A stretch of 64,000 nt of DNA from Aphanomyces cochlioides. Lineage: Eukaryota; Oomycota; Saprolegniomycetes; Saprolegniales; Verrucalvaceae. Position 1 is the first letter of the stretch. Each line of letters opens with the position of its first letter. Shown here piece after piece: positions 9,682 through 19,116 of the stretch. Under the pieces are notes generated by a model that did not search any database, was not told the origin of the DNA, and worked only from the letters and a program-made list of their open reading frames with translations. The stretch covers positions 2,108,001-2,172,000 of the forward strand of contig JAHQRK010000008.1 of NCBI GenBank assembly GCA_019828595.1, in the 5' to 3' direction. The position numbers and the translations under genes were made by a program.

Positions 9682-12600
9682 TTATGAAGTTGATCCTCCG
9701 CGTCCATGACTTGCAAACGCCTTGGTATGTCGTTTGAAATATTCCTTGTATTGAGTTTGTCGTTTTAGGACAACAAGAATGCGGTTGACGGTTTGGAGCG
9801 TCTGCTCATCGTTATTTTGACGAAGCCATCGGCGAACGTTTGAACTCCAAAACGTGAACGCGATATCATTGAGAGCAGGTATGTATGGTGTTGGAGCATT
9901 GTCGAATTTGACTCGGTTGCGGTGTGTCCATAGGAGATGAAGGATGGTGCACATCAACATGAACCATAACTGGTGCAACAAGTCCTTGTGCGAAGACCAA
10001 CGCCTTGCGACTTGAAAGGAGTCAAGATTTTCAATCCAATCCCAACTGAAGCGTACTCCGAATGGACCCCAAGCTTCTCTGTGAGGTAACCAAACACTGC
10101 GGATCCGTCGGCAATCCATGAATAGATGCTGCTTAGTCTCGCGTTCGTAGCACTGGGGATAGCAGCATTGTACAGCATTGGGGTGAGCAGATTCCATGAA
10201 TCGAAACTTGTCGCTAACGGGAAGAATGTCATAGATAGCACGAAACCAAACGTCCGCCTGAACTGGTGTAACAATCTTGGACAATGGCTTGACGTATCTC
10301 GACAGGTAAACGCTGATCGTTTTCTTGTCTGGTCTCATTGATGTTTCTAGGGGATGCTTCTTCGTCATTGGCGGTGCATGGAAGGTTATCTGCTTCAGTA
10401 TCTTGGCTGTCCAGGAACAGAAAGGTATGTCTTGTTCATTGTGTCGAAAGACAATGAAGCTTTGTTGTTCAGGACTACGTGGAACTGCACCTGCAACCGG
10501 CACGTCAGCCTGAGTCCAAACATCGGTTGCCATTGAGGTCAAGAGCTTGTAGAAGTGTTGGAAACTCGTTGGAATTGGTGAGTCATCGACAAAGTCGTCT
10601 TCGAGTGCGGTCATCATGGCTTTGAATTCGTCGTAGGTTGGCCATGTCCTTGTTGGAGTCAAGAAATCTTGCAAGCTTTGAAAGCCACTGCGGGCCAAGT
10701 GACGATACCAATCGCGATGATTTTTCAACTTGATCGCCAAGGAAGACGTCCCCTCTCGACCGGACACTTGGAACAGTGGGTGCGACGACAACCAAATCGG
10801 CATTTGGATCATCTGATGAATTGTAGGTTCATGTGGCGTTTTGGCAGTCATTGGAATTTTGGCCCAATGCTTCCAAATGTCTTGCCATAATGGCGACAGC
10901 AAATTGCGTTGGACAAGCTTGTTGTTGAGCGATGGATGGTATACCAAGAAATCCCACCGATCATTACGAGAATATGGGCTCATACATCGGCGCAATCGAT
11001 CTGAAGGTAAAATTGCCCACGATTGCGATGTATCATGCTCCTCTTTGACTAGAAGCTGGAGCCGTATGAGTCGTTGTTTGCGAATAGTTGAGGCTATGTG
11101 AGGCACTTTCAAGCCAATTTTTGGGTCGTGCACAAGGCCACCAGCAGCAAGAGCCAGATATTTTTCTGTCGTTTGAGTCCTGCGACTGAGAACAAATTTG
11201 TTCACCATGGATTGCCACTGCTGAATGGTACTGTCTTGAATTGGTAAAACCATGGTGTAATGCCACAACTGTGATAGGAGCATGGTGTTTACGAGTAATC
11301 TTCGACCTTTGATCGTTCTCGCTCGACACGCCCAAGTGGTGAAGGATTTGTAGAACTTGTCGGTGATGGTTTTGATTTGTAGGTTTGGATCCAAGTTATG
11401 ACCTAGGTGGATGCCCAGATACTTGACTGGAAATCCACTGGGAACCATATTCAATCTCGGGTGGTGGACAACGGGCTGTTTGCTGTCGAGAGTGAGTACT
11501 TTGCTTTTGCTCCTGTTTAACTTGGCACCAGAGTGACGACAAAACTTGTCGACAAGTTGCAATTGCGCTTCAAGGTCTACCAGAGATCCAGAAACAAGGG
11601 TTGTGTCGTCTGCGAACAAGAGGACCGAAGCGATCCCTCCTTCTGCGTTGGAAAAGGCGAAGCCGCGCTCCGGGTGGTTGCGCAACAATTGTGCAAGTGG
11701 CTCGATCGTCATCACAAACAACATTGAAGACAAAGGGTCGCCTTGCTTGACTCCCCGCGTTGGATGGAACGGCTGTGTAAGTTCTCCATTGATGTTCAAA
11801 CTTACTTTGGTGTCTTTGTAGAGGAGTTTGATCCAGTTAATAAAGTTGTCTCCCACATTAAACTTTTGGAGTACTTGATACATGAAGTTGTGGTTCACGC
11901 GGTCATAAGCTTTCTCGAAATCCAAGAACATGGCGTAAGCTTCTTCACTGAATATTGTGCAATAATGCTGAAGATCTTGAAGGAAAATGACGTGATCATG
12001 AATACGTCTGCCTTTGACGAATCCATTTTGCTCTGGTTGGATGATACTTGGCAATACATGCGATAGCCTGTAGGCCAAAGCTCTCGACAAGACCTTCACC
12101 TCCACTGGAATCAATGCAATGGGACGATAGTTGGCGGGATTCCGACGGTTGCCGCCCTTGAAGAGCAATGAGATTGCTGACCATCGCTGGAAGTCAAGTA
12201 AGCTTCCCTTGCGACTTCGATCTTGAAACACAATTCGTAGAATTTCGCCGAAGAGAAGTGAGTCCACTTGGTAAAAACAAGCTGGGAATCCATCGATGCC
12301 AGGCGACTTGTGTGGATTCATTGTTCTTATGGATTGAGCGAGTTCCGCCGCTGTCACTGGTATATCTAGCGAAGCGGACTCGTCCTCCGACAGTTCGCGT
12401 TCCAGGACTTCAAGGAAGGAGTTGAGCTCTTCAGTGTTTCTGTTTGACACGACGTCATCGTCAGTCATGACTGCAGACCAATGGTTATTGAATGCTTGGT
12501 GGATTTCTTCAGGTATGTCTGTGATGTTCCCTTCACTGTCATAACATTCCACGATAGGAACTGCGTAACGACTTGATTGGGGCTTTCGAAAGAAGTGAGA

Positions 12601-12714
12601 TGTAGCCGTTTCGTTGTGCGTGGCATGGAAGTCAAAGCTGAGGTCGGCGCGACGTTGTTTTATATTCTTGTTTACGTTCTTCATAGTTGGCTTTTGCGAC
12701 CTCGAGCGCGTCAT
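9682..12714 (-). CDS. E4 ORF2, reverse transcriptase part (after frameshift)
   Basis: Reverse transcriptase of family C. Visible motifs in order: AISLLFKGGNRRNPANYRPI, MFLDFEKAYDRV (motif A Asp), RGVKQGDPLSS, LLFADDTTLV (catalytic FADD), KYLGIHLGH. Near the C-terminus is a CX3CX7HX4C zinc motif (CYPQC ... H ... C). It continues the endonuclease frame (12632-13825) but is shifted by one base. One extra base in the A-run at 12658-12661 explains the break exactly: removing it restores the EYxQ...FDFHA junction seen in families A and B. The upstream end at 12714 is only where the open frame begins, not a true start. The copy is probably inactive. Confidence 0.9.
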   Translation of the reverse strand: MTRSRSQKPTMKNVNKNIKQRRADLSFDFHATHNETATSHFFRKPQSSRYAVPIVECYDSEGNITDIPEEIHQAFNNHWSAVMTDDDVVSNRNTEELNSFLEVLERELSEDESASLDIPVTAAELAQSIRTMNPHKSPGIDGFPACFYQVDSLLFGEILRIVFQDRSRKGSLLDFQRWSAISLLFKGGNRRNPANYRPIALIPVEVKVLSRALAYRLSHVLPSIIQPEQNGFVKGRRIHDHVIFLQDLQHYCTIFSEEAYAMFLDFEKAYDRVNHNFMYQVLQKFNVGDNFINWIKLLYKDTKVSLNINGELTQPFHPTRGVKQGDPLSSMLFVMTIEPLAQLLRNHPERGFAFSNAEGGIASVLLFADDTTLVSGSLVDLEAQLQLVDKFCRHSGAKLNRSKSKVLTLDSKQPVVHHPRLNMVPSGFPVKYLGIHLGHNLDPNLQIKTITDKFYKSFTTWACRARTIKGRRLLVNTMLLSQLWHYTMVLPIQDSTIQQWQSMVNKFVLSRRTQTTEKYLALAAGGLVHDPKIGLKVPHIASTIRKQRLIRLQLLVKEEHDTSQSWAILPSDRLRRCMSPYSRNDRWDFLVYHPSLNNKLVQRNLLSPLWQDIWKHWAKIPMTAKTPHEPTIHQMIQMPIWLSSHPLFQVSGREGTSSLAIKLKNHRDWYRHLARSGFQSLQDFLTPTRTWPTYDEFKAMMTALEDDFVDDSPIPTSFQHFYKLLTSMATDVWTQADVPVAGAVPRSPEQQSFIVFRHNEQDIPFCSWTAKILKQITFHAPPMTKKHPLETSMRPDKKTISVYLSRYVKPLSKIVTPVQADVWFRAIYDILPVSDKFRFMESAHPNAVQCCYPQCYERETKQHLFMDCRRIRSVWLPHREAWGPFGVRFSWDWIENLDSFQVARRWSSHKDLLHQLWFMLMCTILHLLWTHRNRVKFDNAPTPYIPALNDIAFTFWSSNVRRWLRQNNDEQTLQTVNRILVVLKRQTQYKEYFKRHTKAFASHGRGGSTS

Positions 12715-13825
12715 CGTTGATCCGTCGTTGTCGATGTTTCAATTGAGCTTGAAGCCACTGAATTTGAGCCGCTTGAAGTTCATTGCGCTGGTCGGTTATC
12801 AATCGAGCATGATACTTCTGCAGGAACTTCTTCGTCCGATGTTTCCAACGGGACCACAGTGATCCTGGCTCCTGAGATGCTCTCAACTCATTGAGGAGTG
12901 CATCCGCTTCATTTTTGATGGCTTCTCTTACTTCTGAGATGGTCATCAATTCTTTTGGTAATTTCCAATAGCTCTTCTGGCGCTTAATTTGGATAGGTTG
13001 AAGCTCCACGAAGTGCCAAAGGTGGTCGGTGTCTGCTGTGGGTTCGAAGTATTCCGTTGTACGAACCCAGCTAGATAAGATTGGATCCAGCAGAATGTAA
13101 TCCAGCCGATTGAGTCTTTGAGGTGACGAATAAACCCTTCGTGTAGGATTGTAGCTGCGCCAAGCGTCCACGACATTGAGCTCTTGGATCCAAGCAAAGC
13201 AAGATTGTCGGTGAGTGTGATGATTTGAAACTTCTGACCCCCTGGAATCAAGGTCTCTGTCCATTGGAAGGTTGAAGTCACCCAAGACGACATGCCTAGA
13301 GTTGAGCGGAAAATTTCGCGGCAAGGAATTGAAGAACGCGTCACGTTCATTGTCTTGCACTGGCGCGTATATATTGTGGTAATAAATCGGATCATCACCC
13401 CACATAGAGCTAACCACCATGTAGCGATCCTCGATGTCGTATTGGGTTTCGTGGTGAAGATGTTCGAAACCCGGCACTGTGGCTTGGAAGACCATCGCAA
13501 CACCACCTGAGCGGTATTGCTCCACTTGGTCGGAATTTTGTCGATGGTCGTTTGAAGCAAGGAAGTACTGGTCTTTGCCAAGAGCATGCGTCAAGTGGAA
13601 TTGGAACTTGTCGAATTGCACGATACCAGCAAATTTGGTCTCTTGTAAGCCGACAATGTTGTACCTCGAGATCATGGAATTTACAAGTAAGTTTCCACTA
13701 TCTCTCGATACACCATTGATATTGGCTGTGGCGATAGATAACTTGGATAGCGAAGAGTTTGGAAAGGATGGTTGCGTTGAGTTTGTTGGTGGATTGTTTG
13801 GGTGTGTTTGTGGTTGACCTTGCAC
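12632..13825 (-). CDS. E4 ORF2, APE/EEP endonuclease part (before frameshift)
   Basis: N-terminal part of family C ORF2. Endonuclease motifs: ATANINGV (metal/phosphate-binding Asn), LQETKF (catalytic Glu), VLGDFNLP (Asp and Asn), RLDYILLD and TDHLWH (Asp-His pair). The frame ends at a TGA at 12632 because of the 1-bp insertion at 12658-12661. As in family A, there is no ATG upstream of the first catalytic motif; 13825 is a GTG. The frame is open back through the ORF1 stop to a TAG near 13930. ORF2 is therefore probably translated by reinitiation, frameshifting or a non-AUG start. Confidence 0.88.
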   Translation of the reverse strand: MQGQPQTHPNNPPTNSTQPSFPNSSLSKLSIATANINGVSRDSGNLLVNSMISRYNIVGLQETKFAGIVQFDKFQFHLTHALGKDQYFLASNDHRQNSDQVEQYRSGGVAMVFQATVPGFEHLHHETQYDIEDRYMVVSSMWGDDPIYYHNIYAPVQDNERDAFFNSLPRNFPLNSRHVVLGDFNLPMDRDLDSRGSEVSNHHTHRQSCFAWIQELNVVDAWRSYNPTRRVYSSPQRLNRLDYILLDPILSSWVRTTEYFEPTADTDHLWHFVELQPIQIKRQKSYWKLPKELMTISEVREAIKNEADALLNELRASQEPGSLWSRWKHRTKKFLQKYHARLITDQRNELQAAQIQWLQAQLKHRQRRINDDALEVAKANYEERKQEYKTTSRRPQL

Positions 13826-13841
13826 AACAGCCGCGAGGACT

Positions 13842-16535
13842 TTAGTACAAGAGGATGTGTCGGCGCTGCAGACGGGTATTGTCCTGGCCGACGAATGCCA
13901 TTGACGAGTTGTTTGTAGGTTGATATGCGTCTAGGCTGAGTTGCCAGATCCACGAAGTCATTTCCGTTTTGCACAAGTGGTGCAATTCCTCTGCGAATTG
14001 TTGTCCAAACGACGATTTCAACAGCGCCCAGAGCGTATTCGATGCAAGCATCCTTACATGCTTGGTTGGGAGCCACTCAACGGGTTGGCGTGTGAGGTAA
14101 AGTAGCCAAATGTCATTCTTGAAGACTAACGGTGCTTGGACAGAGAGCCATAACTCGAATGCTGAGAGGGCGTCTTCGACGTGCTCAGATGAAAAGGCTG
14201 GATGGTTTGCGGCGTCCTTGAAGAACTCGGGAGAGTTTGAGATTTCTTCAAGTCGTGACCACCGTGGGTGTTCCTGGAACGTAAATTTGAACCCGTTGGT
14301 GAATGAATCCACTAAAGGAAGTTGAGTCGCGGCAATCCATCGATGCCAGGTATGCATTCGGACGACTTTGGAGTATTCATGGTACGAATTGATAGCGAGT
14401 TTGGTGAGCACGACGTTCATGCTTTGAGGTTGCGTGTGGATTATCTTCCACAAAGAGTCCACATTGCACCGTCGGATCGAATCGACTACATCAAGTTCTG
14501 TTCCTGAGTAGTCTGTGGTTGCGATGACTTGAGTGTGTTGCTCGAAGGAGGTTCCGTCTTCAGCACTTTGTTGCAGGACATTCATGAACTCTTCCATGGT
14601 AAGGTTGTCTGGATGCCAGTCGAGTTTGTTGCTAACGACGTGTTGCTTCTTGACGTAGGCAGACTTCATGGCCGCTACGTCGGTGGGGAGTTTGTTGACT
14701 TTTGGTATGTACACTCGAGTTGAAACATCTTGATGTATTTCAAGTGTGCGTGTGCTGGCCTCGATTTGATTGAGGACATCGAAGAAGTTGTCGGATGCCC
14801 ACGACTTGACAGTCGGCGATGACTGCTGAACTGCCGTTCTCTTCTTGCGTCGTGGTGCTTCAAATCCGTCTTCTTCGCCGGTCTGACTTGTGTTTCTCTT
14901 GGTAGATTTGGCATCGACTTCCATCTCTTCTCCCTTATCAGCGTTGCGGCCATCAAGGGAGGAGGTGCTGTCGTTCGTTTGTTGATTGGGATCATTATTG
15001 GATTCCTCGACTTCCATTTCCTCGGCTTGTTCCTCCTGCTGAGGTTCTTCCGTTTGGTTGGAGCCTTGGTGCAACTCCTCGACTTCCATTTCCTCGCCTT
15101 GTTCCTCCTGCTGAGGCTTAGCTGCTTCGCGGGGTGGCTGGTCGTCGGTCTTTGGACGCTTGGGTTGTTGTTGCGATTCTGATTCTTCTTCCTTGTGGGG
15201 ACTTGACGGCTGTGAAGCCATAGATTCCACGAGTTGGTCAAGATCCAAGCAATGAGGAGAACGCGCGCCCGTACGTTGGCTTGGCTTTTCGTAGTCTTTG
15301 ACGAAGACATTGTAGGTTACGCCGTCCATGCGCAATTGATCGGTGGCGTGTCCGTTAACAATGAGTTGATTAGGAGCGGTTGACTCCAAGAAGTAAACCC
15401 TCCACACATTCGACTGGCACGTGATATTGGGTAAATGTTGACGGTACGCTTGAAAGACTGGTTTTGTCTTGAGTCGCTTCAATAGGCGAAACAGTTTGTC
15501 CGTATCAAAGTTGAAACGGATACCAACAATATCCATGAAGTAAAGTGCATCCATTGGGTCCTTTGGCGCTTTTGATCCTCCCGAGAAGTGACGCGGCGTC
15601 TTGTTGGTTGTGGCTGTCGAGAATGGGTACGACTTGCCATAGATGGAGATCTCTTGACCTTCCAATTCAGAGCGAACGAATGGCGACGTGATAGACACCA
15701 CGATATCACCATCGCGTGCCTTGTTGAGTTGAACAAACTCGAGCAAGAGGTGAGCCCAAGAAGCCTGGGCGTTCTCCTTGAAGATTGCGGCAATGAGTTT
15801 CTCATTGGAGAACTCGCGGTCTTTGAACGCGTCGCCCGTTTTGATCCACACTGTGGCGGTAGCTGTTTTTGGTTTCGAAGGTGTGGCGTCTGAAATGACT
15901 TGTAGGACTTCATCCTCGTCAGCTTCTTCGTTGCGAGCAAGTTGCATCAACTTGTCGAGATACTCGGTCGTCGGGCGGGTCAAGACGGTCTTCACCCGCT
16001 CCGTAGTAGGTTTCCCTACCCCTTTGCGTAACAAATCCGCATAGGTCAATTTTTGAGGTGCTGGTTGCACGACACGTGGCGGAGTTCCTTCGGGGTCCGA
16101 GAGGTCGACATGGAGTCGAGTGCCAGGTGCGTTGTTCGAAGGAGTTGGTGGTGATGTTTCTTCATTAGGTGGCGAGTCATTTGAGCCAGGAGCGCTCATT
16201 GCGGCTTCAGCAGCGCGAGCGAGCGGCGCATCGTCTCGGTTGTGAGACTCGGCGGTTGGCTCGGGACTTGGAACGTTTCGAGCGTTCGAGTCGGTGGAAG
16301 GTTCCAGTGATTCACGACAGTCGTTTGGAGGCTGCGACAAGTGATCAGCATCCTCACGAGAGTCCAAAGAGGTGCTCGCGACGAGCGGTGGTTCGGTCAT
16401 CGGCGCATCGACAAGAGGTGCAAAGGACGAGGTTTCATCGTGGTGATTGTTTTCATTAGGCATGCGACCATAAGAATCTTCAAAGACGCGAGCGCTGGGA
16501 GCATTGGCGGTAGCTGACGTGGCGGTGGACGACAT
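13842..16535 (-). CDS. E4 ORF1, 897 aa, LINE RNA-binding/coat-type protein
   Basis: Family C ORF1. The ATG at 16533-16535 is about 82 nt from the element 5' end. The N-terminal ~150 residues are Ser/Pro/Glu-rich and probably disordered. A middle stretch resembles the RRM-like segment of families A and B (ALYFMDIVGIRF, then LFRLLKRLKTKP, then VWRVYFLEST). An acidic Gln/Glu-rich part contains the repeat QQEEQ-EEMEVEE twice, then a basic patch (RRKKR). The C-terminal helical part aligns with the other families (RWIAATQ; LWLSVQAPLVF). The stop overlaps the ORF2 frame in the same +1 relation as in families A and B. No zinc knuckle was seen. Confidence 0.82.
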   Translation of the reverse strand: MSSTATSATANAPSARVFEDSYGRMPNENNHHDETSSFAPLVDAPMTEPPLVASTSLDSREDADHLSQPPNDCRESLEPSTDSNARNVPSPEPTAESHNRDDAPLARAAEAAMSAPGSNDSPPNEETSPPTPSNNAPGTRLHVDLSDPEGTPPRVVQPAPQKLTYADLLRKGVGKPTTERVKTVLTRPTTEYLDKLMQLARNEEADEDEVLQVISDATPSKPKTATATVWIKTGDAFKDREFSNEKLIAAIFKENAQASWAHLLLEFVQLNKARDGDIVVSITSPFVRSELEGQEISIYGKSYPFSTATTNKTPRHFSGGSKAPKDPMDALYFMDIVGIRFNFDTDKLFRLLKRLKTKPVFQAYRQHLPNITCQSNVWRVYFLESTAPNQLIVNGHATDQLRMDGVTYNVFVKDYEKPSQRTGARSPHCLDLDQLVESMASQPSSPHKEEESESQQQPKRPKTDDQPPREAAKPQQEEQGEEMEVEELHQGSNQTEEPQQEEQAEEMEVEESNNDPNQQTNDSTSSLDGRNADKGEEMEVDAKSTKRNTSQTGEEDGFEAPRRKKRTAVQQSSPTVKSWASDNFFDVLNQIEASTRTLEIHQDVSTRVYIPKVNKLPTDVAAMKSAYVKKQHVVSNKLDWHPDNLTMEEFMNVLQQSAEDGTSFEQHTQVIATTDYSGTELDVVDSIRRCNVDSLWKIIHTQPQSMNVVLTKLAINSYHEYSKVVRMHTWHRWIAATQLPLVDSFTNGFKFTFQEHPRWSRLEEISNSPEFFKDAANHPAFSSEHVEDALSAFELWLSVQAPLVFKNDIWLLYLTRQPVEWLPTKHVRMLASNTLWALLKSSFGQQFAEELHHLCKTEMTSWIWQLSLDAYQPTNNSSMAFVGQDNTRLQRRHILLY

Positions 16536-16631
16536 ACTTCACTTCACTTGGGAGGCGGGAGGGGTACCTTACTTGAACTGACTACTGACTTGAGTGGTTG
16601 ACGGCAAAAGTAAAAGTGCTCCTATGGCTCA

Positions 16632-17990
16632 CTGCAATGGGGAGGTATATTAATAGACTTTCAATATCTACTAATACTAATATTGCCTACTAACGGCTCA
16701 TCCCACTTCCAAATGCTTCAGCAGATTTTCTACTTTGGGCTTTGGAGTACAGCGATTTTTGACTTGTTGAATAAATACTTGGGGCTTGTTAATTTGGGGC
16801 TGAAGGTTGGAGCGCGAGCAAAGTCGGGTACTTGGCTACCAGTGGGCGATAGACAGGTTGTCTATGCAAAGTATTGATTGCTGATATTGCTTCCACTCGT
16901 TGAGGGCTGTCAACTTCTTGGAGGCGAAGCCATCTGCGGATCGATGCATGCCATCGGATGAAGCTGACTTCTTGCCAAATTTCTGGCGGAGGCGGCTTCT
17001 TCGATTCGAACTTGGCGGCGTTGTGCGTTGTCCAAATATAGTGAAGGTTGGAAGCACACAGAAGAGCCCAGAGCACAAACAGTATGTCTTGAAGCTGGCT
17101 ACCGCGTTCGTTGACTTGAAAGCGGTCGATGTTGGTGATGGCAGTCCAATCGAAATTGACACCGAAGCATCGCCAAGCGGTCGCGTGAAAACGCCAAAGG
17201 GGATACACGCGAGAGCAGGTGTGGAAGGCGTGGTGTTGGTTCTCCGGTGCGTCGCAATTGGTATAGACACAGCAAATTACGTCTGGCTGCTGAGGTTGCA
17301 AGTAGAACAAGCGCGAGTTGACAGGCAGCATGTTGAACAACAGTCGAAACCAAACGTCGCCATGGAGGGGAGGCGGCCAACGGCATGTTTTGCGGATGAG
17401 TCGCACGTAGGTCGCAATATCTTGTTGCTCGACGCGGGACGATGTCGCCACTGGGTGCGGTTTTCCATCCGAAGGGGCGTGATGCGCCAAACGTGATACG
17501 AGTCGCTTGGGCCAACGCTCGAAGGATAGCAATTGATCTTTGAAAAGTGCCTTGAAAGGGTGACTTGTTGTATCGATATCGGTCAAAGCAGTTCCAGTTC
17601 GAACGCCAGACGTGCGGAGGACTTGGTCGAATATCTTGGTGAGGTGGCTATAAACTTGACCAGCACGTTCGGGTGCTGCAAATCCCATCGCGCCGTTCGC
17701 TTGTAACGTCACTTGTGCCGCACGGTTGTTGGATGACAGTCGATCAATAAACGCAGCTCTTGTAGGCCATGTCCCTTGCCGTGTCAAGAAGTCTTTGAGG
17801 CAGTGGAAACCGTTTTGAGACGCATGTCTACACCATCGACGACACAGAGCAGTCTTCACGACATTTGATGTAGCACCCGCAGGACCAACTTGCAGAGCGG
17901 GGTAGGATGTCAGCCACACGGGGAGGTTCAAAAGTTCTTCGAGGCTTGGTGGCGAAGCGGTTCGCTTGGCCATAGGTGTGGCGGCCCATT
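16632..17990 (-). mobile_element. E5: family B LINE, 5'-truncated (1.36 kb)
   Basis: Left target copy is 16618-16631; the right copy is the start of tRNA 1 (17991). Contains the family B 3' UTR and the C-terminal third of ORF2. Its truncation point is within 5 nt of that of E18, and both carry the same T variant near the ORF2 end. Confidence 0.95.
16789..17990 (-). pseudogene. E5 ORF2 C-terminal remnant (~400 codons)
   Basis: Same as residues ~985-1384 of E14 ORF2, including the CX4CX7HX4C zinc motif. Endonuclease and reverse transcriptase catalytic motifs are lost. Confidence 0.92.
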
Positions 17991-18063
17991 GCTCCTATGG
18001 CTCAGTTGGTAGAGCGTCAGTCTCATAATCTGAAGGTCGCCAGTTCGATCCTGGGTGGGAGCA
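17991..18063 (+). tRNA. tRNA 1, elongator tRNA-Met(CAT), T-stem variant
   Basis: 73 nt, cloverleaf as in tRNA 2: 7-bp acceptor stem, anticodon loop CTCATAA, variable loop AGGTC, T-loop TTCGATC, discriminator A. This copy has G instead of C at 18055 (nucleotide 65), which breaks the outer T-stem pair with G49. Internal A box (TGGCTCAGTTGG) and B box (GTTCGATCC) are intact. Its 5' flank is LINE E5 rather than array spacer. Confidence 0.93.
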
Positions 18064-19043
18064 GCCTTTTTCATCCCTTTTTCTTGCCGCACTTGAACCG
18101 ACATTCTCACAAAATCAAGCACACTACCATCGACACACAACAAGTATCACTCTGTCCCCTCGTCGTCAAAATAGCACCACCAGTCAACTAACACACACAT
18201 TCCATTTGCCACACAAGGCCAGACGCATCGAAATGTTGTACCAACACACTACTCAATATACCTGCACCGACATATGCGCAAGTCTGTGAACGCGGCCAAA
18301 AACATCGCTCGTTCAGTCCTCCTGAGATCTCTTCTTTGCATGCACTCATGCCACTTTGTGTCGTGACAACAAGAACACTACTAAACACCGCGGTCCCAAT
18401 CACTGATCACATGTATTACCTCGTTAGACGCAGAGGCTTAATATTGAATCCCCACGTTGCTTGATAAACGAAAGGTTGACAATACGACAGGAAAAACTCA
18501 CGAACGTCTCACTCTTAGCTCTCAAAAGCAGTTCAATAGTGCCAGTGATTTCGATAGTAGTGTCTACAGTCGAAATGAACCAGGGATCGTAGAGTCTCCA
18601 TATTGCGAATACTTTTACACAAATGAATGCCGCTGTGGCTACAGTGGTAAAGTGTCAATGGGTTTGTTTTGAATGGAATGAGAAGTGTGTTTACGCAAGG
18701 ACTCGATGTGTTTGTGCGCATCCTTCCAGCAAGCATACATCAAGAAAAGTGTAGCGTCGGTCACCGGGGTAAACGCCATGCATTTGTATATGTTTCTAAG
18801 GTTCAAGAATACATGAGAAAGGATCCGTCGATGAGTTCCAGCATTTTTAGTCGTTGGTGGCATGTATGAAGTCTTGTAGACGTCAGTATCTCTATTTTTG
18901 AGGTGGTTTCAAGTGGAAGAAATGTTTGAATTTTTGGTAAGGCGAAAGATGGAGTGCGAGTAGTTTGAGACGAGAGTGGGGTATGAATAGGAAGGTGTTT
19001 GAATGGTGGATTTAGAATTTGAAGTGTCCAATCAAGGCATGCC
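18064..19043. repeat. tRNA-Met array spacer, unit 1 (980 bp)
   Basis: Non-coding spacer; with the 73-nt tRNA it makes a 1,053-bp unit repeated nearly identically throughout the window. Short frames of 60-75 codons occur on both strands but have no recognisable content. It ends in CATGCC just before the next tRNA. Confidence 0.93.
18067..18071 (+). terminator. Pol III terminator of tRNA 1
   Basis: T5 run starting 4 nt after the tRNA; a second T5 lies at 18078-18082. Confidence 0.8.
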
Positions 19044-19116
19044 GCTCCTATGGCTCAGTTGGTAGAGCGTCAGTCTCATAATCTGAAGGTCGCCAGTTCG
19101 ATCCTGGCTGGGAGCA
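19044..19116 (+). tRNA. tRNA 2, elongator tRNA-Met(CAT)
   Basis: 73 nt. Acceptor GCTCCTA pairs with TGGGAGC (one T-G pair), D-stem GCTC/GAGC, anticodon stem TCAGT/TCTGA with loop CTCATAA (anticodon CAT), T-arm GCCAG-TTCGATC-CTGGC, discriminator A. The anticodon arm and variable loop match the usual eukaryotic elongator Met tRNA, not the initiator. No intron; CCA is not encoded. Preceded by spacer, so this is the undisturbed form of the unit. Confidence 0.97.

Larger units (their letters stand above)
7340..16617 (-). mobile_element. E4: family C LINE, full-length (9.28 kb)
   Basis: The target copies GCTCCTATGGCTCA are at 7326-7339 and 16618-16631. Order in the element sense is: 5' UTR of about 80 nt, ORF1 (897 aa), overlapping ORF2 broken by one frameshift, and a 2.3-kb 3' region. 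Its proteins are clearly related to families A and B but much diverged. The 3' end (7340 onward) has no sequence match to theirs, yet it joins the target after the same nucleotide. Confidence 0.9.

Noticed and set aside
18064..19043. Short frames of 60-75 codons in the array spacer
   Set aside because: Repeated only because the spacer is repeated; no start context, domain or composition suggesting a gene.
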